Shown here: positions 26,811 through 39,290 of the stretch, piece by piece | Layout: each line of letters opens with the position of its first letter | How positions within the stretch are numbered: position 1 is the stretch's first letter | Assembly (NCBI GenBank): GCA_934045905.1 | Contig: OW203767.1 | Location: forward strand, 18,479,073 to 18,543,072 | Origin: Leuctra nigra | Taxonomy: Eukaryota > Arthropoda > Insecta > Plecoptera > Leuctridae | Direction of reading: 5' to 3' | DNA length: 64,000 bases | Notes under the pieces: model-generated | Told to the model about the DNA's origin: nothing | Databases searched by the model: none | Seen by the model: the letters and a program-made list of their open reading frames with translations, nothing else | Position numbers and translations under genes: made by a program

Positions 26811-27010
26811 AATCACCTTGTGATGACGTAATCTCCGGCGCGCATGCGATGTACGAGCGCCTGGGGGGAGGGGGGCAATCTCGCTAGCAGCGCGGGGTCC
26901 CAGCCCCCCCAGGGGTCCGCGCCCCCGCCACAAACACACGCGCTCGCCAGGTGCCATCGACCATCGCGCGTGGTGAGATTGATGGAGTGGTGAGGAGGCG
27001 ATGACAATAA
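26811..27010. other. GC/CpG-rich island
   Basis: About 200 bp of strongly GC-rich sequence (GCGCGCATGCG, then GGGGGGAGGGGGG and AGCCCCCCCAGGGG) in otherwise AT-rich DNA. It could be an unmethylated promoter-like island or a GC-rich repeat fragment. No TATA box, splice donor or convincing start codon context follows on either strand. Confidence 0.35.
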
Positions 27011-27619
27011 CTGTGACTAACTGTGACTAACTGTAACACGCCGCCTGACCAAATAGTATTATTTATGAAGTTAGATTGAAATATTTTGTACCACTTGTTT
27101 TCTTTTTGTTTCAATTCAGTTATTTTGTTTGATGTATTGGAACCAGTTTTCCCAGCACGTATTTTTTTCGTACAGGGTTAGACAATTAGGCAGATTTTAA
27201 AAATTAATACGTTTTGTAATGTAAGGTAATGCGAAAAATAAACTATCACCAATTTAAAAAATGTATGCTGTTTTGAGCAATATTTTATATAATGCATTTC
27301 ATTTATTCCTCCTGTATTCGTTCCTTTATTTTGCTCATTATTGACATTGGGTTCAGCTGATAGTATTCACGAAGTATTTCCACGTTCCCAAATGTTTCGC
27401 TTTGTACCAACATATTTTAAAATTAATGAAACAAGTATCAGGCATTGCAAAATTGCAAGAATTTTGAATATTGATGTAATGTCACACAATATATCAAAAA
27501 TAGAAAAATATTACAAAAGTAGCAAAATGGGACATCATCAGAATTCATGCAGAAGAGCTAGGAAATAATCTGAAACCATGAGAAAATTAGGAAAATAAGA
27601 AATCACGAGAAAAGAGCAT

Positions 27620-27960
27620 TGGAAATCATCAGATCATTAAAAAAATAGGAAGTACTGATAAATCATGAGATGGTAGCATAGGATATTATCAGAAACCAGA
27701 AGAAAATGAGGAAATAACATAGGAAATGATCAGAAATCGTTGGAAGAATAGAAATACTGATAAATCATGAGAAGGTAGCACCGGAAATTATCAGAAACCA
27801 CAAGAAAATGAGGAAATAACATAGGAAATTATCAGAAATCATTAGAAGAATAGGAAGTACTGATAAATCATGAGAAGGTAGCATAGGATATTATCAGAAA
27901 CCAGAAGAAAATGAAGAAATAACATAGGAAATCATGAGAAATCAATGGAAATAGTTTCAG
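27620..27960. repeat. Tandem array of about 103-bp units (three to four copies)
   Basis: AATCATGAGA followed by GGTAGCA recurs at 27661, 27763 and 27866. Units share ATTATCAGAAACCAGAAGAA and AGGAAATAACATAGGAAAT. The array is purine-rich on the plus strand and degrades into a partial copy at each end. Confidence 0.8.
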
Positions 27961-28948
27961 GTCACCTGCCACGCGTATCACTCTCCAATCCCACCTGTAC
28001 ACAAAACAAACCTCCTCGCCTCAAGTTCGAAATCGAACTTAACGACTTGACTTGATTTTGAACTGTCACTCGATCTCTATCCACAACGAAAGCGGCAGGA
28101 TCTCGATCTCGATCGCTAAAAACCACACTATGTGTGATCCCGATTTATCACGAACCAGTCTTCATTATTATCTGTTAAGAATTTCTCGACGGGATTTTAA
28201 GAGTCGATGATAAAGATCTCGATCACACTCACACATGTTCCACGTTCCGTTCGGGGAACGAAATAAAAATTTTATTGACCAAAATGAAAAGTTGGTACAT
28301 TCTCTACCAGTGACATTTTAATGATTAGAAAAACATTTTGTGTGCTGTATTTTCGGGGTATAATTAATAGTACAACATAGTCTATTACCATGGGGTTTTC
28401 GAATGGTTGTTTGCTTGCTAGCTAGACCATCAAAATGCAGAAATAACACCGTTGCCTGCTAATTTCGTTGGAGCGGAGTTGAAATTTACAGTCGGACAAA
28501 ATTCTTTTCGTTGGTCCATACAAAGAGAGATCTTTATTTCGAGCAAACATCGGGCTAATTGGTAATTAGTGCTTTGGTACTTGAGTTCTTTAGGGTCGTT
28601 TTAACTCAGTATCACTTTATATTTACGTGATGATTTGGAAGGAAACTTTTTGTTCATCTTTTAACATATTAATTAGTGATGATCTCAAAGATTACAGTGT
28701 TGAGTGAAAATAAAATGCTACAAAATAAATTTTAATTGTCCTGTAGTCTAACTTCACCAATTACTAAGCAAATATTATTCCAATTCGACGTATTTGTTTC
28801 ATCTGCGAATTCCCTTTTTGACAGACGTTTCTGCTTTTTTCATAATTGGGACTCGGAGAAAGGATGTAATAGCTGTCAAATGACAAAAAAATTACATAAA
28901 TGTGTTGTTGCCAAACTAAATGTCAGCAGAATCAATAAATCTAAATTA

Positions 28949-29095
28949 CCTGGGGCCAGATTCACAAAAAGTATTATCTGTTTATACGTATTATCTTTTG
29001 ATTTAATACCAAAAACACCATGTTAAATGAAAGATAATACCAAAGATAGTACGTATTAGGAGATAGGTAATACTTTTTGTGAATCTGGCCCCAGG
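28949..29095. mobile_element. MITE with CCTGGGGCCAGATTCACAAAA ends (short copy)
   Basis: Inverted ends of at least 30 bp (CCTGGGGCCAGATTCACAAA continuing through AAGTATTATCT) enclose ATACCAAAAACACCATGTTAA. It is the uninterrupted version of the element at 11908-12227. No transposase sequence is present. Confidence 0.75.
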
Positions 29096-29564
29096 TTCTT
29101 CCGATTGTCTCAGCCTGATCTACTTTTATCAATATTTAGAATCATGAATCAAGATGAAGTCTTGTGTCAAACATTTAACTAATAAATTCACAATGTTTTA
29201 ATCGAAATTATTCAAGTATATTAAGTTTTCACACATTTTTCTTCGGTGTATGTTATTGAATATTTTTTTTAACTTGGTTAATTGTAAGTTGTTAAATTTT
29301 GCCGTGTTTCTAAAAATTGACTGACCTGTTAATTCAGGCTTTAAAAACATATTAATCATAAAAATATTATAACATCTACAACGTAACAAAACATTCTTCT
29401 ATGAAATAGAACATTAATTAAAGGTATAGCTACTTTTAATTGCTATTACACAAATTATTATCCATAAAATTTAATTTATTCAAACAACCAGCTCATAAAC
29501 TAATCATAATCAAATTACCAAATAAAAAAAATCGCATAACCATTCCCCAGTGCTTGACCTCACC

Positions 29565-29640
29565 CCACCCCCCGCCCACACACGGGCGCCATGCATATAA
29601 CATGGCGCCGGCGCCAGCAGTAGCGCCACTGCTCTGAGTG
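29565..29640. other. GC-rich patch with GGCGCC palindrome
   Basis: GGGCGCCATGCATATAACATGGCGCC near 29583-29608 is a near-perfect inverted repeat (GGCGCCATG / CATGGCGCC) inside a short GC-rich block. Neighbouring short frames on both strands lack protein-like features. Function unknown. Confidence 0.4.
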
Positions 29641-29867
29641 AAAGCGCCATGGGAATGAGCACATCTTCTCTCATCAGCGGCGTGGGATAATCATCAGATG
29701 ATAGGAAGGATGTCACTTGACAGCGTGATGTCGTAGAGATCAAGTGTGGGAGCGTGTGAGGAGGCTGCGGATCCTGTGAGACCTCATCGAGAGTGGAAGA
29801 TTGATGATGCGAAATTGTACCGAAATGAAAAGAAAAGTGCGATTCGGTTCAGCGCAATACGAAGCAG

Positions 29868-29915
29868 TGATGATGCCATCACGTGATCAAACCTGGACCA
29901 TACCCAAACCTGACC
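29868..29915. repeat. Outlying relative of the 122-bp satellite
   Basis: GATGCCATCACGTGATCAAACCTGGACC resembles the satellite segment TGCCATCACTGGGATCAAACCTGGACC of the array starting about 400 bp downstream. It suggests that the satellite arose from, or spread within, this neighbourhood. Confidence 0.45.
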
Positions 29916-30274
29916 TGGATCAAAAAATTTGATAAAATTTTATCAACATTTAGTGATTTTGTTGAAAATTTTTAAAAATTTTGACCCTGTATTTTTTGTA
30001 ATTTTTTTCTTGATTTTAAGCATTTTGGTGAGTTTTAAACGGATTATAAAGCCTAAAACAGGGGTTTTATTCGTACTAGAGCAATACTAAATTGTTTACA
30101 ATCATGGATATACACTCAGTAAAAAATTAACCCAACATAACATAGGTCATGGTAAATTATTCACCTTCCTTGAAAAAGGACAAACAAAACAATATATTTT
30201 GGGGCATATTTTCCTTTCCTTTTTCGGTCTTTTTGGACCCCCCCCCCCCCCCCCACCCCCGTTTTGACCATGTG

Positions 30275-31228
30275 TACGCCCATGTAGATCTGAAGGATGA
30301 CCTCATAATGGAATGGACCACTCATATCGATTTGTGATAGATATTATGATAAATCACTACAGAAACAGATTCTAATCATGCTAAACCACGATCAGTACTG
30401 CCATCACTGGGATCAAACCTGGATCTGAATGATGACTGGACCACTTACCTGAATTCCTGTGCACGAGATGATAAATCGCTCCAGAAACAGAATATATTCA
30501 TGCTAAACCACGATCAGTACTGCCATCACTGGGATCGAACCTGGACCTGAATGATGACTGGACCACTCACCTGAATTCCTGTGCACGAGATGATAAATCG
30601 CTCCAGAAACAGAATATATTCATGCTAAACCACGATCAGCACTGCCATCACTGGGATCAAACCTGGACCTGAATGATGACTGGACCACTCACCTGAATTC
30701 CTGTGCACGAGATGATAAATCGCTCCAGAAACAGAATATATTCATGCTAAACCACGATCAGTACTGCCATCACTGGGATCAAACCTGGACCTGAATGATG
30801 ACTGGACCACTCACCTGAATTCCTGTGCACGAGATGATAAATCGCTCCAGAAACAGAATATATTCATGCTAAACCACGATCTGTACTGCCATCACTGGGA
30901 TCAAACCTGGACCTGAATGATGACTGGACTACTCACCTGAATTCCTGTGAACGAGATGATAAATCGCTCCAGAAACAGATTCTATAATCATGCTAAGCCA
31001 CGATCAGTACTGCCATCAATGGGATCAAACCTGGACCTGAATGATGACTGGACTACTCACCTGAATTCCTGTGAACGAGATGATAAATCGCTCCAGAAAC
31101 AGAATATATTCATGCTAAACCACGATCAGTACTGCCATCACTGGGATCAAACCTGGACCTGAATGATGACTGGACTACTCACCTGAATTCCTGTGAACGA
31201 GATGATAAATCGCTCCAGAAACAGATTA
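30275..31228. repeat. Satellite-like array of 122-bp units (seven to eight copies)
   Basis: CTAAACCACGATC or a close variant recurs at 30381, 30503, 30625, 30747, 30869, 30993 and 31115. Periods are 122 except one of 124, where ATATATTCATG is replaced by TCTATAATCATG. A degenerate first unit begins at about 30275. Units are more than 95% alike by eye, so the array is young or homogenised. Confidence 0.9.
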
Positions 31229-31791
31229 AACGTCAACACAAAAACATCATTTCCATTTAGTTGATGAATCGCTCAACAGAGGGCATGCGCAGCACGATAT
31301 CGTCGCATGGCACCTCCACCAAAACATCGCGTACTAAATCCATAAATCAGAGATGTGCTGTGTACTCATAGCTTATGCTGTCACTAGAGTCTATGATGGG
31401 ATGTTAACAGATGAGTCTGATTTAGTGGTCGTTCGTATATCTCAGCCAAGTGTCACTACACTTCTGTGTGTACTTTTGTACTTTTTCAGTTTAGTGAGGA
31501 GGAGATTATAAACAAATCGGCCAAAAGCACGATTTTCACGGCCGTCTAGTTCGTTAATGTCAAATTAATTGTTTACACATTTTGTCTCGAGTAGTTCATC
31601 TCCAAAGAATTTCCCAACAATATGAAATGTTTCATTATTGAACAAATACATTTGCCAAAAATTTAGGATAATATTATTTTGTAGTATACCACAGTGATTT
31701 GGGTAAACCACTGGGGAAAAGGCGCTACTAATTATTATTAGTCTCATTTTGGAATATCTGTATCCCATTGCATTGATCTCTAGAATAAAAG

Positions 31792-32150
31792 TAAGAATAT
31801 TTTAATATGCTCCCTCATGAATTAAGAAATTTGAAGAAAATATCAGATGTTAAAAATATCATTAGAAAATGGGTCTCCGAGAATCTTTCAAATCTTCCAA
31901 ATGCATAAATTTCCTTGATTGCTGAAATTAGTATATCTAGTTTTTGAATACCTGTCACTGTGTGTACATTCTTCCCTTGAGTGTATTATAAATGTATTTT
32001 TAGTGTATTTAGTGTTGTTAATTGTATTTATAATTAGTGTGTAGCCCCGCAGACAAGCCAGCCTATTGGTTTAGCGGGGCTACAATAACATGTAATTTGT
32101 ACTTTTCTAAAAAAATAAAATTAAAAAAATAAATATATATATATATTAAA
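31792..32150 (+). mobile_element. LINE 3' end (CR1/Jockey/L2-like)
   Basis: An open frame ends at 31908 with residues 'YFNMLPHELRNLKKIS...IIRKWVSE'. This matches the usual end of ORF2 in CR1/Jockey/L2-type LINEs, where 'F-N-x-LP-x-E-L-R' precedes a short helix with a 'K-x-W' ending. It is followed by about 130 bases of 3' UTR, a GC-rich stem-loop, AATAAA signals and an AT-rich simple tail ending in TATATATATATA. The 5' part is missing or too decayed to recognise, as expected for 5' truncation. Confidence 0.6.
32041..32083 (+). other. 3' UTR stem-loop of the LINE
   Basis: GTAGCCCCGC (32041-32050) and GCGGGGCTAC (32074-32083) form a perfect 10-bp stem around a 23-base loop. It sits just before the poly-A signal of the LINE relic. 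Such conserved 3' hairpins serve as recognition elements for reverse transcriptase in several LINE clades; here this role is inferred. Confidence 0.65.
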
Positions 32151-32564
32151 AATTAAATTAAATTGTGAGTATTCTCCTAGATTATGAATGAGCAACTGCT
32201 AAAAATTTGAATTTGGAAAGGTTAACTGCAAAATAGATAACCTTAGAATAGAAAATATGATCATGTGGAGTTGTATTGTATTGCGACGATAGATAAATAA
32301 AGATTATTAATATTTTAAACAATTCACTGACAACTTCATAAAATATTGCCAAAAATATACTACATTAGTATTCAACTAGTAAAGGTTTTAAACACACTTT
32401 GTAACTTGTAAAATATCCCATAACGATATTACCAACAGCTTTGAGAAAATATTGCCGAATATTAAATCCATTTTTATTCGTCTAATAAAAGTGTTGTCAC
32501 CATCTCCACATGCGCTGGAGATAAATCCTGGACCTGATCATGGCGTTTGGTCACGTGATTGGAT

Positions 32565-32640
32565 GTCACGTGACTGTCCACCTCGGGGGACGTCCGAGCG
32601 TCCGTGGGTTCGACTCGCAGCGAGCGGTAGTTTTTAAAGA
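32565..32640 (+). mobile_element. tRNA-like SINE relic
   Basis: CGTGGGTTCGACTCGCAG at about 32602-32619 fits a Pol III B box. An A box upstream is poor. Nearby CACGTGATTGG and CACGTGACTG are E-boxes. Too degenerate to be a functional tRNA. Confidence 0.3.
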
Positions 32641-34570
32641 CGTTGGGTGTAGTCAGGGGCTTGCAGGGGCTTGCAGGGGCCCCTTGTCAAACTATTAGTG
32701 AAGCGGGCGTCTCCTTTTCGCTCTTTAGCATAGAGTTCTGTTTCTTTTTTGTACTTTTTTATGTTCCTGACGATACACATTTTGCACCGTTTCTCCCATT
32801 GTGCTAAAATTATGCACAAGATCAATTCAGCGGTTTGTAGACTAAAAATTTTTCTAAATACATTAATTGGTTCAAATTTTATCAAAAACATCTTCTGATT
32901 GGTTAATCTGATCAAGTTGAAAATTTTCAAGGTCATCAAGACCAACATTTTATCAATCTTTACATAGTTTCAGCCAAATCCTCCTATTGGTTATTGGCGT
33001 TTAAAACCTGGTTAGGTAGCAGCACTTGTCCTGTGTAGGATAGACAAGGTGTATAGAAGTAGTGTGTAGTGTTTTCGGGTTAGATCAGCCTGCATTGACG
33101 ATTTATGAACTTATTTCAGATATATCAAAACAATATAATACAAGTCTTACCAGAGTAAAATAAGTTCTCTGCTTTGAAATGTTCCCCACACACTAACATC
33201 ATAGAATAATGAAGCTAACATGCATTTTGGAAACCCTTTTCCCAATCTTCAAAGCAGATTGCAGATGATTGTTTCTCCCGCACATCGTCCTTAGGGCATA
33301 AATGAAAGGAGAGTCCATCTGCAGCTGTTGATTATTTGTTTGAACATTGAGACACACTACAGTATAGATCTACTGCTTTTGGTTTGCTTCTATATGTAAA
33401 TTCACCGGTTGAACATCAATTGACAGATGAAAACAAATGAAAAACAAATGAATTTTGACCTACATAGGCTAGTTGGCGAAGCAGCCTCCAGATGTCGACT
33501 CCTTTGATTTTAAACGCGAATTGGTTAGTATGCAGCAGAATGTATTAATTGAAAAATAAATTGGTAATTAAATTTATAATAAATGATGTCAATAAAAATG
33601 GTAACACGCAACCTTTTCATGGGCCTGTGTGGCTAGGACCATCATGTGGTTGGGGGCCCTGCCCCAGACCCATGTTATTTTCGTGGGCAAATGTGTATTT
33701 TGATAGAAAATACGTTTATGGTGACAACTTTGTCGAGTTGAAAAAGGAGTATCGTTTTTTACATCACGAGCCACTTGTTGACAATTGACAGCTCACCTTT
33801 TATGCAGGGGGTGTTAAAGGGACAATAATAGATATCAAATCGACATTTTAAATAATTGTTACTCGGTTAATTTCCTATAAATCAGTTTTGGGTTGCAAGA
33901 GGAAGAAAAAAATAAGGAAAAAGAGGACAAAAGAAAAAAGAGGAAAAAGAGGACATTTTCACCCTTTTTTCAGAAATGCATTCTAGTTTATTCAGCCATG
34001 TTGGAAACAATGTGCAAAGTTAGTTGAACTTTCGATGATTTAAATATTCGGTGAGACAACAGCGACCCGAATAGAACCCATTCTATATAAAGACACTCGC
34101 AAACCTCATAAAAAACAACTAGACTCATAACTCACTCCCCAATCACGAGAGAGCGCCACATACAGCCGAGCACATAATCACACTCCTCGACAGTCGCACG
34201 TATTGTCCCCCCCCCCCCCCCCGCGGGGCTAATATTTTGACTCGGCGCTGTGCGGTCATAACTCCGCCGGCGGGAGGTGACGACCGAGGCACGAAGCCCC
34301 GTGACCTCCTGACCCGTCCGGCCCGGGCATTCCACATTGCCACGGAGAGTTCGCGACTATACGGGGATATTTATGGGGTGATTGTTAGGGGGTAATGATG
34401 TGATATGTTGGTAGGTGATGTTGACAGTTGGTGTGAATTTATATACTGTTTTTTTTAATGTTTTTTTCTGAGAGAGTTGAATTGGTAATGATGCTATTTT
34501 TGGCAGACGTAAATCATCATTAATTCAGTGACGGTTTTAATCATTAATGCAATTTAGTGACATTATTTTA
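32640..34570. other. Gene-free stretch with purine tract and poly-C
   Basis: No gene recognised. A purine-only tract dominated by GGAAAAAGAGGA-type units lies at about 33897-33953. A 16-base poly-C lies at 34207-34222, followed by a short GC-rich patch to about 34340. Confidence 0.5.
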
Positions 34571-34792
34571 CGTGGGTATTAGGTTTGGTTTCTTTGGGGA
34601 GGATTGGGTGATGTTTGGGTATTTTTGATATTTTCGTTTTGGACACTGCATATAGAAATTCCAAACGCGATTAATTTTGAAGTCCTACCCTAAATATTCA
34701 AAATAACCAAAATATGAAATGCCCAAAACTAAAATATCCAAAATACTCAAACATCAGCCAATCCTCCCCAAAGAAACCAAATACCCAAATTA
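34571..34792. mobile_element. Hairpin MITE (about 220 bp)
   Basis: Left arm (34573-34650) and right arm (about 34705-34790) are inverse complements over about 75 bp. Shared blocks include GGTTTCTTTGGGGAGGATTGG, written in reverse complement on the right as CCAATCCTCCCCAAAGAAAC. Arms end in GGGTATT / AATACCC. No coding capacity. Confidence 0.7.
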
Positions 34793-35924
34793 TAGTACAA
34801 GTAAAATAATTGCAAAAAATTGCAAAATGGATTGTGTACATTACGTTCTGTTCAATTAATTAATTAATTAATGGCCACAAAAAATCTAAATATTGTACCT
34901 GAGTATTGAATATCGATATATCAATACAAAAAGATACTCGTTATCAACATCCAACGTTGCTACATCCCTAATAAAAAAAAAATTAAGCGTATAGAATATT
35001 TGAACGTTTCTTGCAATATATGGTATGTGTACTTTACAAGTTGTCTCCTTCATTTATGGTATTTCCAAATTAAACTCCAGTCGAATTAGTATAAAATATC
35101 TTCACCGGCAGTCTCAATAAAAACGGTTTTTACCTATGTTTAAAGCTGTTCAAAACATCATCGTTTGTTCTACGAGTCCATTAATATCCATTTGAGTCTG
35201 AATTCCTCTGTTTTGGACCCATGCCCCTGCTGGAGCCCGCAATATCGCGGAGTTCAAAGGTGTAGGTCAGGCGAAAAACAACAACTTAAAATGACTGCCT
35301 ACAGCTAAATCAGAGAAGAGAGCGCAGTAATGTTTGGAATTTAGCAACCGACTTGAGGAGGTGGAGAATTTTGCATAAGATAATAAATAGTGTAAAGCCA
35401 CCTATTGAAAGACATTTATGTATGAGACTTTCACCGAAAAATGTTGCAACATTTTCAGTCTAACGTAAAGATAGGATATTGTCCTTATTTACAAATGATT
35501 TTCTGTAGATCACAATTCGGATGTTTATTAGAAATTGTTGTTATTGCAAAATGTATATTTTCTTCAATTTACAATTTGACAAGTTTGTCTAATAAATTTG
35601 AAATTTGAATTTAATCTATATATTAAGATTGCCTGAAAAATTGGCATTGGCATGATTAAGAATAGGTATCGGTGCCAAATCTTCCACAGGATACGATACT
35701 GGGTTTGAACCCAGGTCACGCAAGCTTACGGCAAATATATCTATTTAGTTATCAATGTGAACGTCTAATTTTAGTCGTGTGCCAAGCTCAGCCAAATATT
35801 GATGTAATCTTTCTGCCATCGGGAATATTGCTTATTTTAGTGAAATATAACATCGTACTGTCTGCAATAGGTTTATGTTGACGGATGACGGATTAGGATC
35901 AGAGAGATGATGAAGAAAGTAAGG

Positions 35925-36000
35925 ATGTAGAGTTGGAAGGAGCTAAAAGCAGGGAACCCGCCCAACATTTGCCTCTCGTCTGCGGGAAACCACGAAAACT
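35925..36000 (-). mobile_element. Truncated SINE, same family as 37100-37375
   Basis: On the minus strand this reads as a SINE-body fragment: GTGGTTTCCCGCAGACGAG then GGCAAATGTTGGGCGGGTTC, matching the body of the full copy at 37100-37375. The tRNA head and tail are absent. A hairpin MITE abuts its end at 36001. Confidence 0.55.
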
Positions 36001-36126
36001 CCTCATGGCCCTTATTCCATAACGAAAACGAAATCATTTCATATCAATGTTATCCTTGTGGCCGTAAAATGATTTCAGATCGAAATGATTTCATTTTCTT
36101 TATAGAATAAGGGTACAGTCATGAGG
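36001..36126. mobile_element. Hairpin MITE (126 bp)
   Basis: CCTCATGGCCCTTATTCCAT and the reverse complement of the right end CCTCATGACTGTACCCTTAT plus TCTATAAAGAAAATG form inverted repeats. These continue inward through GAAATCATTTC / GAAATGATTTC and GGCCGTAAAATGATTTC-like sequence. It may have inserted into the adjoining SINE. Confidence 0.65.
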
Positions 36127-36369
36127 AGAGACCGAGACTTGCGAAATGAAATCCGGAGTACTTGTTACACTGACAGTGTCCCATGGGGTATTATAGGGGT
36201 CAAAAACGTATGTACTGCAGATATTCTAGCAGATATAGGGAAGGATATGCCAGCAAAAAACAATTTGTTTACGTAAATTTTACACCGTTTTCGATTTCAA
36301 TACCGCCGAACCCATCTCAAGAAGTCTCTTATCTCCGCCACATCTCACTTTCCCTCTCACACTGTCTCC

Positions 36370-36945
36370 AGCCTCTAGTGACGTCACGCCGAACACAAGC
36401 GTGTTCATTAACCTCGTCAAGACGCGTCATGCGGGTGTCAGATCGTCAACGACGCGGCTGCACGCTGCGTGAACGCGAGTCATAATCAACTCACGCGTCA
36501 CAGCGAGGACCAAGACACGAGCACGCGGTCAAAACGTCGCATAGAATAATGTGTGTATAATAATTGATTTTGCTTCGCAGTGCTAGTGTCTATACCAATA
36601 GAGATGGGAGATAAAGGGTTTAAATAATTGGGATATGTATACGTTTCAAAAACTTACACTTTTCCAAAATGTGATTAAAATTGTAGAAGCAGAACAAGCA
36701 ATTTTCAAGTTTATATTTTTGCCATCATTCGCTTTTCCTGACGTCACGATTCTCTTAAATAATACACAAAGATATGTGGAGAAAATTTTGAGTTGGGAAC
36801 TAGTCCGTCATTGCAAGTAAATATGTGTTCATTGCCATGTAATGCTTCAGCCTTCAAAATAGGGGTAGGTATGGTGCATGCGTTCATCAGGCAACAGAGT
36901 TTAGAGCAAAGCACTTACTGTAGCACCAATGACGTCAGCGGAGGA
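36370..36945. promoter_or_regulatory. CRE cluster with CpG-rich block
   Basis: Three perfect palindromic CRE sites (TGACGTCA) occur at 36379-36386, 36739-36746 and 36930-36937. The last overlaps a CCAAT. The first begins a CpG-rich block running to about 36540. The 8-mer is rare by chance in AT-rich DNA, so a promoter or enhancer bound by CREB/ATF-type factors is plausible. I find no first exon attached to it. Confidence 0.35.
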
Positions 36946-37099
36946 ATGTGGGATAAATTCTCTCGTCTTCATACAGCAGTACTGAGTTACCCGAAAGACT
37001 TGAATATCTTTGAAGCTATTGTTTTCAAACTACAGCTACTCTATTAAATGTCAGTACTCTAACTTGCCTATACCTTTAAGGTACCAGTCCGAATTGGAT

Positions 37100-37375
37100 T
37101 TTTTTGTCTGGGGTTTAACGTCGCACTGTTCTGCTGCGAGGCTAATGGCGACGGATGAATGATTATGATGATGATTGGGAGATGATGGTGAAGAGTAGGT
37201 AATGATGGAAGGTGGGAAGGAGGCGGTCGTGGCCTATTAGTAGGGTACCTTCCCAGCATTTGCCTGTCGACTGAGGGAAAACCACGAAAAAGCCCCAGTC
37301 AGGAAGGACGGCCGCGGGAATCGAACCCGGGCCTCCGGAATACAAGTTCAGAGCGTTAACCACTCACCCAACCTG
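37100..37375 (-). mobile_element. tRNA-derived SINE, full-length copy
   Basis: Read on the minus strand, a tRNA head starts near 37375: GGTGAGTGGTTAACGCTCTG (A box) then GGCCCGGGTTCGATTCCCGC (B box). The body follows (GGGGCTTTTTCGTGGTTTTC and TCAGTCGACAGGCAAATGC), then an ATCATCATCAT stretch, then a tail GCAGAACAGTGCGACGTTAA before A-rich sequence near 37100. Relatives lie at 35925-36000, 46017-46408, about 59965-60115 and 61350-61470. This kind of head-body-tail order is typical of insect tRNA SINEs. Confidence 0.8.
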
Positions 37376-39009
37376 TTCCGTTCCGAATTTGAAACAATTT
37401 CATTTGGATGGTAATACTGAGTATTGTTCATTAACCAAAACTATCTCGTAATTCCTGGAAGCAGGGAAGCATCCCGCTAGCAAATTTAGTACGCACAACT
37501 ATGTCACTGTAGGCTACTGGATATGACGCACCAAATTCAAATCAGAATTACCAAACTTAAATTATCTCGGTAACTTTATGTTTAAAAATTCCAGCAATTC
37601 TCCAATTCACTAACTCCAAGTAACTAACACACAACTAATTTAAATTTAAATCACGAACAGACCTTTAACAACCTCAACCGATCCGATATTCCTGCGCACT
37701 CATGAAATCATTCCTCCAACACCACACATTATTAGCCCGATCTCCATGCATACCTTTCACCAGCCATCCAGCCTATCCTCTCCGTCCACCAAGACATCGG
37801 TTGCCCCTTATTGTTGCTAACCCAGACGACCTTTGAACTCATTAGCCATTGCGTAGATTACCGACGTGCCAGCTAATTTACATGAGAAAGATGTCCATTA
37901 CCAACTCATTTGCATATTACAATACGACTTATTAGTTATTAAATCTTCTATATAAGGTAAATACAGTAGCTTCGGTTGACAGTTTTATTTCTGATGGCTT
38001 CGACAAGGCTATTTAGTGTGTGTTTACTTCGTGAATGGATGTATGGCTCATTATTTTGTTATGTTTTGACAGTGGGTAGGTGAAACGAAGTTTATATTAA
38101 TTGGTGTTTTATGTAGTCGAGAGTATTTGCTTAGGAAGTTGGTTTATTAGTAGTTAATTGCTGCGGAGGTTTTGTTGATGGGAGGGTCAAGAGTTTTCCT
38201 AATGAATCATTAAGTAAATACAATGTGGGTTGCTTGATTGGGTGTTCATTAATTGATGATGAGGAACTTTGTAGTGGGTTATTTTGTTTTGAACGATATA
38301 TGTTAACAAAATGTGCAATTATAAAAGGGGACTGAATTAATTTTATCGTCTTTTAAAAGTTTGGTTTACGGTGATTTTATTCAAACGATGAGTTATATTT
38401 GAATTTGTGGAAGATGGGAACTTTCAGCTTTGTCTTGGACTGAAGTAAATTACGCAAAAGTCGAAATGCACGGTCATGACCTTTGGAGGAATATCTTCAG
38501 CCGATTGAATGTCTAAAGAAAGATGAACTTACAAATTATGTATCTTATTCACTGTTTCTTTCTAAATATCCCTTTGTTCGGAATCAGAACTAGACAACTG
38601 TATTCCCAACACATCCCACACAATTTATTCATTTCGTATGGGAAAAAGAAAACACATTTTTTATTTTTATAACAAAATAAAAGCACTGTAAATATACTTA
38701 AAATCCTAAAACACAATGTATCCCGTGACAATTTATCAGCAAATGTGTTCAAAAAATAAAGTCTTACCTTCAGTAGCTTCACGGTTAGAAATTCAGTCCA
38801 GTCCAATATTCTGCCACCAAGTGCTGTCGTCAAGAAAAAAAAATAAATATCCCAAAGTTTATTACACGAATTAAAAGTATGGCTACATAGTAATTACGTT
38901 TCTATATTTTTATTATTAATTTACTTAAGTTAAAACAGAACTTTATGGCATTTTAAAAATGGGGTGAATGCTTCCACCAGAAGGGCCAAAGTGTCTTTCA
39001 GTTTGTCCT

Positions 39010-39290
39010 CATTAGACTGATTTCCCTTCCTGCGTCAGCCGCCTGTACTTGTCGCCGTATTGCGTAGGATCGCGTGACAATGTCTTCAAAGAGTCGTCAT
39101 AAACATCAACATCGCATGCAGACTGCAGCATCCCCGCCTGTATCCGTGTCACGTGATGCGTGTCAGACGTCTCTCAACACCTCGTCGTGGCTGGCGGCAC
39201 ACTGGCATGAGTTATGACAGCGACAACACGCGCGCCGATGTTGACGTGTGGTGACTGCAGTGTGCGACCTGCCTCGCTCATTACTCATCA
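39010..39290. other. CpG-rich patch
   Basis: About 280 bp with frequent CpG, TCACGTGATGCG and CACGCGCGCC in AT-rich surroundings. No splice donor with a good start codon follows on either strand. It could be an unmethylated regulatory island or an old GC-rich repeat. Confidence 0.3.

Noticed and set aside
30947..31162. Plus-strand frame within the satellite
   Set aside because: Reading frame of two satellite units; changes frame between units because 122 is not a multiple of three.
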